Notes under the pieces: generated by a model
What the model saw: only the letters and a program-made list of their open reading frames with translations
What the model was told of the DNA's origin: nothing
The model's database searches: none
Part shown: piece after piece, positions 48,873 through 59,235 of the stretch
Numbering within the stretch: the first letter of the stretch is position 1
Layout: each line of letters opens with the position of its first letter
DNA from: Welwitschia mirabilis
Lineage: Eukaryota > Gnetophyta > Gnetopsida > Welwitschiales
Reading direction: 5' to 3'
Assembly: GCA_051453625.1 (NCBI GenBank)
Contig: JBOZIK010000001.1
Location: 260,613,129 to 260,677,128, forward strand
DNA length: 64,000 bases
Translations under genes and position numbers: made by a program

Positions 48873-49066
48873 CCTATATTTTTAGTAGTGAAGTTAAGAA
48901 TGNNNNNNNNNNNNNNNNNNNNNNNNNNNNNNNNNNNNNNNNNNNNNNNNNNNNNNNNNNNNNNNNNNNNNNNNNNNNNNNNNNNNNNNNNNNNNNNNNN
49001 NNCTTAAGGCGCTTATTAAAATAAACACCTTAAAAGCCTATATTTTTAGTAGTGAAGTTAAGAATG
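48839..49066. repeat. Gap flanked by 64-bp near-identical copies (assembly overlap) at the CACTA right end
   Basis: 48839-48902 and 49003-49066 differ at one base (acaactt/acacctt) and abut a 100-N gap exactly. The CACTA terminus is therefore written twice; only one copy is real. Confidence 0.9.
48868..48890 (-). repeat. Right terminal inverted repeat of CACTA element
   Basis: Reverse complement begins CACTACTAAAAATATAGGC and pairs with 38048-38070; AAG follows. A second copy at 49032-49054 is the duplicated contig end after the gap. Confidence 0.9.
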
Positions 49067-49228
49067 TTTAGAGGTATGATAGGAAGCTACCTCTATATGT
49101 GGATGTATCCAAATTAAAAAATCATGATAGTCTAGTAAGGTCTTTATCATATAAAATTTATTTTTTTCAATAGAGTTTTTATCTGATAGACCTCATTCAT
49201 CCCTCTCCTCTGAGTTCAATAATCCTCA
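49055..49228 (+). repeat. 5' LTR of element E, part 2 (after CACTA insertion)
   Basis: Begins with the second AAG target copy and continues the LTR left at 38047. Ends CTCA at 49228, two bases before the primer site. Confidence 0.7.
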
Positions 49229-49230
49229 AC

Positions 49231-49242
49231 TGGTATTAGAGT
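49231..49242 (+). other. Primer binding site of element E (initiator-Met tRNA type)
   Basis: tggtattagagt differs from TGGTATCAGAGC at two positions, one of them C-to-T in the middle and one C-to-T at the end. Confidence 0.85.
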
Positions 49243-49329
49243 AAATACTTACAAAAAGGAGTAACATCCTTGAGTGAGCTATAGAAGGGATGCTATTTGT
49301 TAGACCTTTACTCTTTGATAAGGCTAGAT

Positions 49330-50330
49330 ATACCTATTAGAAGATGATAATGTGGGTGTACATACAACCTTATGAGTTTTAAATTTGGTAAAGCATTAAA
49401 GATGGATACTCAGAATCTACAAAACCTATAATAGATGCTACAGGAAACTCCATTACACAAATCAAACCTAGAAGGTACTAGGAAGACAAAGAAAAGGTAG
49501 CCTTTATGTATGAATCCAAAGCAAATAATGCTCTTTAGTTAGCCCTTATAATGGAAAAACTTAACAAAATAGTTGCATACAAGATTACATAAGAAATATG
49601 AAATGTTTTAGTGAGGAAATATGAAGGAACCTCCATTATCAAGTAATCAAAACTTCTTGTTTGAACTAGTTAGTTTGAAAATCTGATGATGAACAATAAA
49701 GAAAGAGTACATGAGTACTTAATAAGAGTTTCTAATATAGTTAATGCTATGTGTGGTATTGGTTAAAATCTTCTAGAGGACAGGGTAATTCAAAAGGTTA
49801 TTAGATCCTTAACTCTAGAATATAGGCCTAAAATAACAGTCATAGAAGAATCAAGAGACTTTAAATTAATAAAGATTAAATAATTAAAAAGAACTCTAAT
49901 GACTTACACGATTAATCTTATTAAAGATTATGCTTTGAAAGAGAAGCTTATTGTTCTTAAAGCTAGCAAAAATACAAGGCAAGATTTTAAAAATAAAATA
50001 AAAAAAGGATCAGAAGAAGATGACTCTAAATATGATGTGAAAGAAAAACTTCCTCTTATCATAAGGTAAGTAAAAGACTTTTTTTAAACAAAAGAGCAAT
50101 AGGAGGAAGGACTAGCAAAAACAATCTAAGTTTCAAGATACATATAAATCTAAAGGTAAAACTTCTAGTAGCTCTTCATATTCTTTCAAGTTAGATATTT
50201 TCAAGTTAAAATGTTGGGTTTGTGAAGGATGAGAACACCTAGCCTTAGAATGTACTCGCTATAATAGATTGTAGAAAAAATCACAACAAAAAGAATATAA
50301 GAAGAATAGATCTTTGTTTATAGGATGGGA
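49330..50330 (+). pseudogene. copia gag remnant of element E
   Basis: Particle protein. Reads KVWVYIQPYEF (motif of the Gag start), DKEKVAFMYESKANNAL, LALIMEKLNKIVAYK, YEGTSIIK-SKLLV, NNKERVHEYLIRVSNIVNAMCGIG, NLLEDRVIQKVIRSLTLEYRPKITVIEE. This is a good match to UBN2-type copia Gag. The zinc knuckle at 50212-50253 (CWVCEG-EHLALEC) keeps all four metal ligands; its only fault is a TGA at an inner position. Most stops are TAG, TGA or TAA at Trp or Gln positions. Confidence 0.8.
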
Positions 50331-51029
50331 TAATCATGAGGATGCAATTAAAATATAAATGTCTAATGATGAAAGAGCTCATCCATCTTACATGGCATAA
50401 ATCTAAAATAAAAATAAAGAATGAAATAGGTATGGAACTTCAAGATAAGTATGATCTAATTTTTAATAATTACATTAGGTTACAAAAGGTATGTGCTAAA
50501 ATGAATAAATTACCTCATTCTTATGAATTATCATATAAGCAAGAAAGAGGTTATTATAATAAGTTATCATTTAAAAACTAAGCTATTAAATATGAGATTA
50601 GTAAACTAATGTATTAATTAAATAATGTTAGATAATAACTTGCTGATTTAAAAATAATCAATATGATGTTTACCCAAGGAAAGAAGAGCTTAAGCATCAT
50701 TCTTAAATAATGTAGAAGTATAAATGATAAAAGTTGTTTAGGCCATAATGAAACCTCCACTAATACTTCAACTTCCTTATTCAACAAATGGAACTACAAG
50801 CCAAAGTATGAGCATATAGTTTATACTAATAATATTATGTATTACTATTGCTATAAATGAGATCATTATAAGTTTATTTATCTAGTTAAATTTAATAGCA
50901 GATATTACACTAACATTGTCAAAAATCTAAGAAGGATGGTATAATGTATTATGTAAACTAAACTAAATAAAATATGGATTTCAAAATTAAGATTAGCTCT
51001 TTTAGCTTAGATTGCACTATGAATAGTGA

Positions 51030-51500
51030 AGAAACATGCATGATATGTTGACAGTGGATGTTCAAAGCATATGACTAGAGATAAATCTAGTTTTATCACC
51101 TTGGTAGGGTAAGACAAAGAAGTGATCAACTTTGATAATAATATAAAGGCATCTATTAAAGGTATTAAAATCATTGGAGGAAGTAATCTACCTAATATAA
51201 AAGATGTTTTATTTATACAAGGACTTAGCTATGTAATGCAAACTTTGTTGTTACCTTTACCAAAGATGATTATGTTATCAAAGAATATAATTTAAACAAA
51301 TTTTTCTTTAATGGAGTTAAAAAATGCAATGCTTATATCACTACTTTAGAGGATATTTCTCATAAAGAAATCATGTATTTGTTAAGCAGTACAAGTAAAA
51401 CAAATTTATGGCACACAAAGCTTGGACATTTAAATAAAAGACTTAATAAAAAACTTGCCCTTAAAAGATATGATAATTTCTAAGTTATAACAATTTTATG
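51030..51500 (+). pseudogene. Protease and pre-integrase remnant of element E
   Basis: The protease active site DSGCSKHMTRDKSSFITL starts at 51050 with the catalytic Asp intact, followed by VINFDNNIKASIKGIKIIG and NIKDVLFIQGLSY. Pre-integrase wording LWHTKLGHLNKRL occurs near 51405. One frameshift in the middle. Confidence 0.85.
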
Positions 51501-52660
51501 ATAAGATTTGTGAGGCATCCTAGAAAGGAAAGCAAATAAGGATAAGATTTGATAAGAAAAACACTATTGCAACTAAAGTGTCCCTTAGATCTTTTACATC
51601 TTAATATTATTGAGTAGTCTCATATAGAATGTATTAGTAAGAAAAGATATTATCTATCTTTTGTTGATGATTCCTCTTGTTTTATATGGGTAACGTTTCT
51701 TACAAGGCATTTAACATTCTTAAGTTGTGTATTAGGTTATAGAATCAAAAGGAATACAAGAATAAGATGATAAAAAGTAATAATAACACCAACTTTAAAA
51801 ATGTAAGGTTCAACAATTTTTGTAAATAATTTAATATTCTTCATCAATTCTCTACACTGAGAACTCCATAACAAAATGGAGTTTCTAAAAGAATAAACAA
51901 GGTTTTAAATGAAANNNNNNNNNNNNNNNNNNNNNNNNNNNNNNNNNNNNNNNNNNNNNNNNNNNNNNNNNNNNNNNNNNNNNNNNNNNNNNNNNNNNNN
52001 NNNNNNNNNNNNNNNNNNNNNNNNNNNNNNNNNNNNNNNNNNNNNNNNNNNNNNNNNNNNNNNNNNNNNNNNNNNNNNNNNNNNNNNNNNNNNNNNNNNN
52101 NNNNNNNNNNNNNNNNNNNNNNNNNNNNNNNNNNNNNNNNNNNNNNNNNNNNNNNNNNNNNNNNNNNNNNNNNNNNNNNNNNNNNNNNNNNNNNNNNNNN
52201 NNNNNNNNNNNNNNNNNNNNNNNNNNNNNNNNNNNNNNNNNNNNNNNNNNNNNNNNNNNNNNNNNNNNNNNNNNNNNNNNNNNNNNNNNNNNNNNNNNNN
52301 NNNNNNNNNNNNNNNNNNNNNNNNNNNNNNNNNNNNNNNNNAAAGAAGAACAAAGTTCTAAATGAAATGGTAAGAACAATAATGCATGATAAACAAATTT
52401 CATATCATTTTTGGATAGAAAACATTAACATTGCTTGTTACCTCTCTAATTAAGTTTTGATAAGATTCTTCACTTCCATAATCTCATATGAACTATGGTA
52501 TGGTAAGAAACCCTTAGTAAGTTATTTTCATGTTTTTGGCTTAAAATGTTTTATCTTAAATGAAAATAGTAAGCTAGAAAAATTCAATTCCTAAGTTAAA
52601 AATGGCATTTATCTAGATTACTACATGGTTAATAAAGTGTATCAAGTATTCAAAAATAAA
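51500..52660 (+). pseudogene. Integrase remnant of element E (with 427-N gap)
   Basis: Before the gap: PQQNGVSKRINKVLNE-like wording (with the first residues decayed). After it: KNKVLNEMVRTIMHDKQISYHFWIENINIACYLSN, YELWYGKKPLVSYFHVFGLKCFILN, KLEKFNS, GIYLDYYMVNKVYQVF. These are the C-terminal landmarks of copia integrase. The residues KVLNE appear on both sides of the gap, so no coding sequence appears to be missing there. Confidence 0.8.
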
Positions 52661-52959
52661 ATTAATTAGTAGAGAAAAATATAAACATAAAAAATAAATG
52701 ATATTATCTCAACTTTTATTGGTATATCAGATGATTATTTTTCCACATAGCTTGAATAATCATCTAGTAATCTTCAAGCACAATTACATAGTGAGAATGA
52801 AAAAGAATAAAAAACAAATAAGAAAAATTCTTCAAACATGATTAGTATAAAGAGAAGTCATTCTACAAGCAACATCAGAGGTAGTCCATGTAATGGTATT
52901 TAAACTAGAAGTTGTACTTAGGAATTCTCCTAATTTGTAGCATATATTTATTAGGTAGA

Positions 52960-53650
52960 ACTCAAAACTTTAGGAACTTAATCAATTTGAAATATGTGAT
53001 GTCTAGGAACTCACTACAAGGCCATCTAATAGACCTATCATTAGCATAAAATGGATCTTTAAAAATAAAACATATGAAAATGGTAATGTTATTAGAAACA
53101 AAGTAAGGTTATCATCCAAAGGGTATAATTAAAAAGAAGGTAGAGACTTTGAAGAAACCTTTTCACTACTTTCTTGTACAAAGTCTATAAAAATGCTTTT
53201 AGGCTTTGCATATATTAAAGGATTCAAACTCTATCAAATGGATGCAAAAGTACCTTCCTAAATGAAGTACTTAAAGAGGAAGCATATGTTAAGTAATCTA
53301 AAGGGTTTACTAATTCTCATATTCTAGACTATGTTTATAGATTGAAAAACCCTCTCTATGATCTTAAGCAAGTACCTAGATCTTGGCATAAAAAACTCTC
53401 AAGCCATCTAATAGAAAATAGATTTAAGACACTCATTTGATGTTAAAATGTTCATTATAAAGGAGGATAAGAATTTTACTATTGCAAAAATCTATGTGAA
53501 TGATTTTAGTTTTGGTGCTACTAATAAATTATTATGTAAGAAGTTTGCTAAGATTCAACAAGATGAGTTTGAAATGAGTCTCATAGGGGAAATGAACAAC
53601 TTCTTAGGGATTTAAGTGGTGTAACATAAACAAGGTATGTTTATTTTTTA
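52960..53650 (+). pseudogene. Reverse transcriptase remnant of element E
   Basis: Reads TRPSNRPIISIKWIFKNK, GNVIRNKVRL, GRDFEETFSLLS, IKMLLGFAYIKGFKLYQMDAK, then the active-site box at 53493-53520: YVNDFSFGATN, where the family has YVDD. The first Asp of the pair is Asn through one G-to-A change. Further FAKIQQDEFEMSLIGEMNNFLGI closes the domain. Wording matches SIRE/Tork RT. Confidence 0.88.
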
Positions 53651-53659
53651 AACTAAATA

Positions 53660-54442
53660 TCTTAAAGATTTATTAGTTTAGTATGAACTATAAGATTATA
53701 AGGCCAAAGATATCCTAATAAGATAAAGGATAAAACTAGATAAATATGAGCATGATAACAAGTTAACCAAAAGTTGTGTAGAGGTATGATTGATAGTTTA
53801 TTCTATCTTACTGTTAGTAGGCCTAATGTCATTTTGAGTATAGTTATGTGTGCTTGTTATTAAAGTATTCATAACGAATCACATATTATATTAGTTAAAA
53901 GAATTTTTTGCTGTCTAAAAGATACTACTAATTAGAGCCTTTCGTATCCAAAGAACTCCTACCTTGGCTTAGTTGGGTATTATGATGTAGATTGGGTAGG
54001 ATTCAAGGATGATAGAATAAGTACTAGTGGAAATTAGTTCTTTCTTAGGTAATGTTTAGTATCTTAAAACAGAAAAAAGCAAATCTCAACTACCCTCTTA
54101 ATTATTAAAGCTAAATACATCACTACTAGAAGTTGCTATACTAAGTTACTTTGGATGAAGAAAACCTTAAATGATTTTCCATTATCCATGGAAAGAACTT
54201 CCATTTTTTACACCAACAAATGTGTTATCAATATCTTAATGAATTCAATTCAACATTCAAGAATCAAAAATATTAAAATAAAATATGATTTTCTTAGAAA
54301 ACATGTAAAAAACAAGGATATCATGCTAGAATACATTATTATGAATGACCAACTCATTGATGATTTTAATAAATTACTAAGTGATCACAAATTTATTAAA
54401 TTATGTAGAGACTTAGGAATTAGGACTTACCTAATCAAGTAA
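53660..54442 (+). pseudogene. RNase H remnant of element E (last 95 codons open)
   Basis: After a broken stretch comes ILIIKAKYITTRSCYTKLLWMKKTLNDF (family: STAEAEYIAA...LWMKQ; the catalytic Glu is Lys). Then NKCVINILMNSIQHSRIKNIKIKYDFLRKHV and KDIMLEYI, QLIDDFNKLLSDHKFIKLCRDLGI. From the ATG at 54155 to the stop after 54439 the frame is uninterrupted and matches the C-terminal end of copia polyproteins, including the HSR-KHI-I--HFLR block. Confidence 0.85.
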
Positions 54443-55139
54443 GTAATTAGGTAATCACTCTAAAATCTCAAATCCATATTATAATAATCTATGAGTTGAG
54501 ATAATAGATAGTTCATAAATTAATACATTATTATAATGTTACTATGATATTTTAATCATAACGTTAGCTGTAGAAAATTTCAAAGTTTTTAATTTTTTAA
54601 GAAAGATGTATTTAAGTGAAAGAGATCTATCATGGGTATATTTTCAATTTGTAGATATCTAATTAGTAGACATGTTTATATGTTAGACATCTCTAGAGCT
54701 TAGGTATTATTTTTTTAATTTTTCAAAATAGATGTTTTTAAATATGTATATGTCTTTATAGAATGTAGGTAACTTGTAAAATTTGCTATCAGAAAATTTC
54801 TTCATTAGAAATAGATGTATACTTTTATCATTTTAGATATCTTTCAAGAATTATATTATAAAATAAAAAACATGCCAAAATGAGGGTTTTAACCCCTTTT
54901 ATCCATAAAATAGATCATCATCTACTATTTTCAATCCTTCACTTATCAGATATCCCTTTCAGAGTCCTTTTTAGCCTGATTTTTCTTAAATCTCTTAGCA
55001 TAGATGTTTTGGATTTGGAATAAGTGTTCAAAGCTAATACAATAGGTGTTATGTTATTTAATAGGTACTCTTTCACACTGTTTATTTCATGTTTGCTTAT
55101 TAAAAGTTAACTTATTTCCATATTTTCTTCAAAAATGAT
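54443..55139. other. Spacer of element E, no gene seen
   Basis: AT-rich, with several 'tagacat/gatgt' motifs like those in the LTR. No coherent frame. Confidence 0.4.
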
Positions 55140-56100
55140 GAGGACAATGCCATCTAGCATCCCTAAAGTTAAGGAATCATTATTGAATAATAGATTCTTA
55201 GGTTTAAAAAGTGTAAGAAAGATTCACTTCTTGCTTATTTTTCATGTTATAGTTGTAACATAATAGTCCAATTAGAGAAGAGCATTTTAGACCCTATTTT
55301 TATGGAATTCTATACCAATATTTATGAGACAGATGATAGTACTAAAACTTTTCAAACTCAAGTACAAGAATGAATAATATAGGATATGACTCAGGTCATG
55401 TACTGGATTCTGATTTGTTAGAGTACATAAAAGAGGAGCCACAAGTATAAGGGGAGTACAAGGTTGTAGCATAGGTATGAGGGGAGCATCAGGCTCTAGC
55501 ATAGGCATAAGGGGAGTAGCAGGAAGACTTTGAGAGTTCTACTACTCAGCCTCTCATATTTCATATCCCTCATCACAAATTATCCATTTATCATCCTACA
55601 TATCCTTCATCACAATCTAATCCACCATATTCACCTCATCTTTCATCTCCACCAACATCTCTTACAATTTCCATCCATACTTTACCTCTTAGCACCACTC
55701 CACCTCTCAATACTATTCCATCCTTAGCTTATCATTTTGCTAAGATAGCTATTATAGCTTCTTTAACACTTTCAACAACCCTTAGATGTACTCATATAGG
55801 AGAAGATAAGTATCTTAGGATAACCATCTAGGAAGCAACACACTCCTCCACGCATCTTGTTTTTCTTATACACCATATAGGCCTATACCATTAGGGATAG
55901 TAATAATGATAGCAATGATATAGAAGATGATGCTCACTACACTAGTGGCTCTATTATTAGTGATTAGCTCCTTTTATTTGGTCCAAAAAAGTGGAAAAAA
56001 ATGGGAAAATCAGACTAGAAATTATTGAAAATCTTGTATAAGTCTAGAGGATGTGAACTTAAGATAGATGGATTAGACATCCTATGAGTGACATTACTAT
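55140..56100 (+). pseudogene. Pro/Ser-rich 3' reading frame of element E
   Basis: A stop-broken frame gives EEP-V-GEYKVVA and GEHQALA, a Gln/Glu repeat of about 30 bp unit at 55435-55525, then EDFESSTTQPLIFHIPHHK, PTYPSSQSNPPYSPHLSSPP, TLPLSTTPPLNTIPS and, after a break, HFAKIAIIASLTLS. It lies between RNase H and the polypurine tract, where SIRE-type elements carry an extra ORF. Compare 60833-61856 in element G. Family not recognised from this part alone. Confidence 0.4.
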
Positions 56101-56412
56101 TAATAATTATTTTCAGCTATTAGTGTACATTTCATGCTAAGTTATAATGATCTTTTATTATTTGTTATTAATTTTATCCTTGTATGAAATATACTTTATG
56201 CTTTTAACATGCATTTAGTCATTTTAATCATTTACACCACTTCTTGTTTACTATTCTATAAAGAATTATGTGTGGTTAACACTGTTTTCAAACTATTAGA
56301 ATTTATATCATGCCTCATGTAATGCATTGTGTTCTCTCTTGGATTAAGTTATCTCAAGTTAATTTTAAAACATAATTGCACTAGTAAAATTTGTCAAGTT
56401 TTGTACATCATT

Positions 56413-56425
56413 AAAAAGGATGAGG
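56413..56425 (+). other. Polypurine tract of element E
   Basis: aaaaaggatgagg directly precedes the LTR start TGTTGG (56427). This fixes 56427 as the start of a 3' LTR, not of a new element. Confidence 0.75.
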
Positions 56426-56426
56426 T

Positions 56427-56695
56427 TGTTGGTAAAATCCTAGTTTTTATGATTTCACTTACTGAATTGATGTATCTAATCTGTAGACAGATAACATTAG
56501 AAAACACCAAATTGTAAAAGGATTAATCCAGTCAAAACCTTAAAGTTCAAAGTACATTAAACCTTCAACTTAAATGTCATGAGGGACAAACACAATTGAT
56601 TGAAGACAATTTCATATGTGAAGATGTCTATCTCAAAGGAATTTACTATATCATGGATGTCTAAAGAAAGCTAGGATTTGTTATAGAATAATATG
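56427..56695 (+). repeat. 3' LTR of element E, left part only
   Basis: Matches 36802-37070 (shared: 'tctaatctgtag', 'aacaccaaattg', 'gaagatgtctat', 'actatatca'). Similarity to the 36802 copy fades at about 56690, where the sequence switches to LTR of element G. Confidence 0.75.
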
Positions 56696-57184
56696 TATGT
56701 ACTTGGTGATTCTATGAAGTGAACTAAAAACCAATATTTAGTGATTTGTGTGTACTTGGTGATTCTATCTTATGTAATCATTTAAATTAGATCCTACATT
56801 ATTACATCTGTGCTTGAGGAACAACTTAATTTCTTATCTTTTTCTTGTAATTAACTTTGATTCTTTGAAAAACTTCAAGTGTGAAAGATTGATGATAAGT
56901 CTAGAAAATCATCACTATTATAAAAGGGGTTAATGATTATTTAGAAAATCATTTATTTAAGAGTGATAAGAAAATCATGAAAGATGACATCTTTGTCTCT
57001 TCTTAAAAAGTGGAGTAGGCACATTATTGAATTACTATAAATCTTATGGGATAATTATTATTTTCTATTTTGCTATTTTTAATAGATATAGTTTTCTTTT
57101 TCAAAGATTATAAATTTCATTTAAGAATTGATTTTGAATTTGAAATTTATTATTATTCCTATTCACTCACCTTTAGTAATTTCA
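56696..57184 (+). repeat. 5' LTR of element G, truncated on the left
   Basis: Homologous to the last about 455 bases of the 3' LTR (62905-63358): 'gattctatgaagtgaactaaaaa', 'ggttctatcttatttaatg', 'aaagatgacat', 'ttattattattcctatt'. The phrase 'gtacttggtgattctat' occurs twice here (about 56699 and 56751). Confidence 0.8.
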
Positions 57185-57186
57185 AT

Positions 57187-57198
57187 TAGTATCAGAGC
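57187..57198 (+). other. Primer binding site of element G (initiator-Met tRNA type)
   Basis: tagtatcagagc equals TGGTATCAGAGC except for one G-to-A. It begins two bases after the LTR end TTCA. Confidence 0.9.
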
Positions 57199-57239
57199 AA
57201 GATTACTCTTTTTAGAGCTTCACCACTCTAAGTGATCAA

Positions 57240-58150
57240 ATGGGACCTCTCACTAGTGAAGGCCATTTGATCTTGAAGACACCTTATTTCAAAGGATCAA
57301 ACTATTATTTTTGGAAAACTAAAATGATAATATTTTTTAAATCTCTTGATTTAATTATCTAGGATAGTGTTGTGTGTGGTTACTTCAAACCCACTATTCC
57401 ATTAGTAGTTTGGTTTGATGAACAGAAAGAGGAAGTAAGGCTTAATGCAAAAGCAATGAATGCACTAATTTGTGCCCTTAGTCCAGAGTAGTATAGCTAA
57501 GTAGTTCAGTGTTCCTATATAAAGAAAATCTAGGATATTCTTGAGATTGCTCATAAACGTATAAGTATTGTGAAAAATTCCAAGTTATAATTCTTAACAA
57601 CTCAATTCAAAAATATTAGAATGCAAAAATAGAAATATATCACTGAATACATAACCAAGATCCTGAACATTGTGAATACAACGTGGGATCTTGGAGAAAA
57701 GATTCCAGAACAAAGTGTTATGAGAAAAATCTTGAAAAGCTTAGCCAGGCATTTTAGACTTAAGATTACTATAATTAAAAATAGCAAAAATCCAAATACC
57801 ATGAGTCTAGTGGAGCTTAAGGGATAATTGATTGTGTATGAACCTATCATTATGAATGATGAGGGATCCAAGATAAAGAATATTACCTTAAAATGTTCAA
57901 ATCAATGCAAAGAAGGTTACAACAATGAATAAGATAATAAGGATTTAGTCCTCTTACCCAAAAATTTTAAGAGATTTCTCTAAAAAAAAAAAAAGAATTT
58001 GATAGAATAAGATTTAATGCCAATGAAAATCAAATGAAGAAGAAAAAATCTTTCAAGAATTTTGACAAAAACAAGAAACCTCTATAATTCTTTAAGTGAA
58101 AAAGCTTTGGTCACATAGTAGCTGAATGTACTAATAGAAGAAAAGCTAAA
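57240..58150 (+). pseudogene. copia gag remnant of element G
   Basis: From the ATG at 57240: GHLILKTPYFKGSNYYFWKTKM, IIFFKSLDL, VVWFDEQKEEVRLNAKAMNALICAL, the typical SIRE-type Gag opening. The first zinc knuckle (58088-58129) reads F-FK(stop)KSFGHIVAEC: the first two Cys are Phe and a TGA, while the His and last Cys remain. A gap starts at 58191. In-frame stops throughout. Confidence 0.8.
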
Positions 58151-58190
58151 ATCAAAGGAAATAAGGCTCTTAAAGTTAGGTGGAATGATG

Positions 58191-58713
58191 NNNNNNNNNN
58201 NNNNNNNNNNNNNNNNNNNNNNNNNNNNNNNNNNNNNNNNNNNNNNNNNNNNNNNNNNNNNNNNNNNNNNNNNNNNNNNNNNNNNNNNNNNNNNNNNNNN
58301 NNNNNNNNNNNNNNNNNNNNNNNNNNNNNNNNNNNNNNNNNNNNNNNNNNNNNNNNNNNNNNNNNNNNNNNNNNNNNNNNNNNNNNNNNNNNNNNNNNNN
58401 NNNNNNNNNNNNNNNNNNNNNNNNNNNNNNNNNNNNNNNNNNNNNNNNNNNNNNNNNNNNNNNNNNNNNNNNNNNNNNNNNNNNNNNNNNNNNNNNNNNN
58501 NNNNNNNNNNNNNNNNNNNNNNNNNNNNNNNNNNNNNNNNNNNNNNNNNNNNNNNNNNNNNNNNNNNNNNNNNNNNNNNNNNNNNNNNNNNNNNNNNNNN
58601 NNNNNNNNNNNNNNNNNNNNNNNNNNNNNNNNNNNNNNNNNNNNNNNNNNNNNNNNNNNNNNNNNNNNNNNNNNNNNNNNNNNNNNNNNNNNNNNNNNNN
58701 NNNNNNNNNNNNN
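58191..58713. other. Assembly gap, 523 N, inside gag of element G
   Basis: Lies between the zinc knuckle and a helical segment. Unlike four other gaps in the window, its edges share no sequence, so real sequence may be missing. Confidence 0.95.
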
Positions 58714-58718
58714 ACGCA

Positions 58719-59100
58719 ATCTCTAATGAGAATAAGGTAATATCTAAAAATTCTGAAAATATTGAAGAAGCTTATGAACAATTATATTTTAATTATAAAG
58801 TTTTAGCTTGTAAAAATAGGGATTTAAGATTTAAATTATTATCTCTACAAACTAAACTTAACTTAGCTAATAAAAAGTTAGATTGTAAATAAAACTATTT
58901 CTCTATTATCAAGGGATTTAGAGGATGCAAGAAAACTTAATGCTACTACCTCATATCACTTTAACAAGGTAAAATCTGATCATAAGAGGTATGCTTTGAA
59001 GTCTAATAATTTAATATCTTTTCATATTTGATGTTTCTACCATGGAGGCCTAAGGCATGTTAGATTTTCTTGTCCCATTAGAAAGGGAAATTTATTCCAT
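58719..59100 (+). pseudogene. Coiled-coil and second zinc knuckle of gag-pol (element G)
   Basis: 58719-58890 is open: ENKVISKNSENIEEAYEQLY, then KNRDLRFKLLSLQTKLNLANKKL, a heptad-like helical pattern. After a break, 59032-59073 reads CFYHGGLRHVRFSC, a CCHC knuckle with the second Cys changed to His and Gly changed to Arg. SIRE-lineage polyproteins carry a coiled coil and a second knuckle just before protease. Confidence 0.7.
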
Positions 59101-59235
59101 TATTAAAGTGATAGGTTTTTGTGAAAACCAAAATCAATAAACAAGCAATCTCTCATCAAGCAAAGATGGATTAAAAAGAAATATGTCAAAGGACTTCTTC
59201 TTTAGACCACTCTTAAAGCAAAGAAGTATCCTAGA

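Larger units (their letters stand above)
38045..48893. mobile_element. Pack-CACTA-like DNA transposon (element F) carrying captured gene fragments
   Basis: 38048-38070 (cactccaagaaatataggctttt) and the reverse complement of 48868-48890 (cactactaaaaatataggctttt) match at 20 of 23 positions and begin with the CACT of CACTA elements. AAG flanks both ends (38045-38047, 48891-48893), the expected 3-bp duplication. Palindromic TTAAGGC/GCCTTAA repeats fill both ends. The 10.8-kb body holds minus-strand fragments of importin-alpha, copia gag and a GDSL lipase. I saw no TNP2-type transposase, but 906 bases near the left end are N. Coordinates here include the target copies. It would need a helper transposase if ever mobile. 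Confidence 0.9.
36802..56695 (+). mobile_element. SIRE-type Ty1/copia element (element E), 5' LTR split by a CACTA transposon
   Basis: The left LTR starts TGTTGGTAAAAT at 36802, is interrupted at 38047, and continues after the CACTA element (49058-49228) straight into a Met-type primer site. Gag, protease, integrase, RT and RNase H follow (49330-54442), then a 3' Pro/Ser-rich frame and a polypurine tract at 56413-56425. Directly after that, TGTTGGTAAAAT appears again at 56427, homologous to 36802 onward for about 270 bases. There the LTR is cut off by element G. The extra 3' coding region and the RT/RNase H wording fit the SIRE/Tork side of copia. Confidence 0.8.

Noticed and set aside
56427-57184. 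A single complete 758-bp 5' LTR of element G
   Set aside because: Its left third matches the LTR of element E and is preceded by a polypurine tract; only the right part matches the 3' LTR of G.
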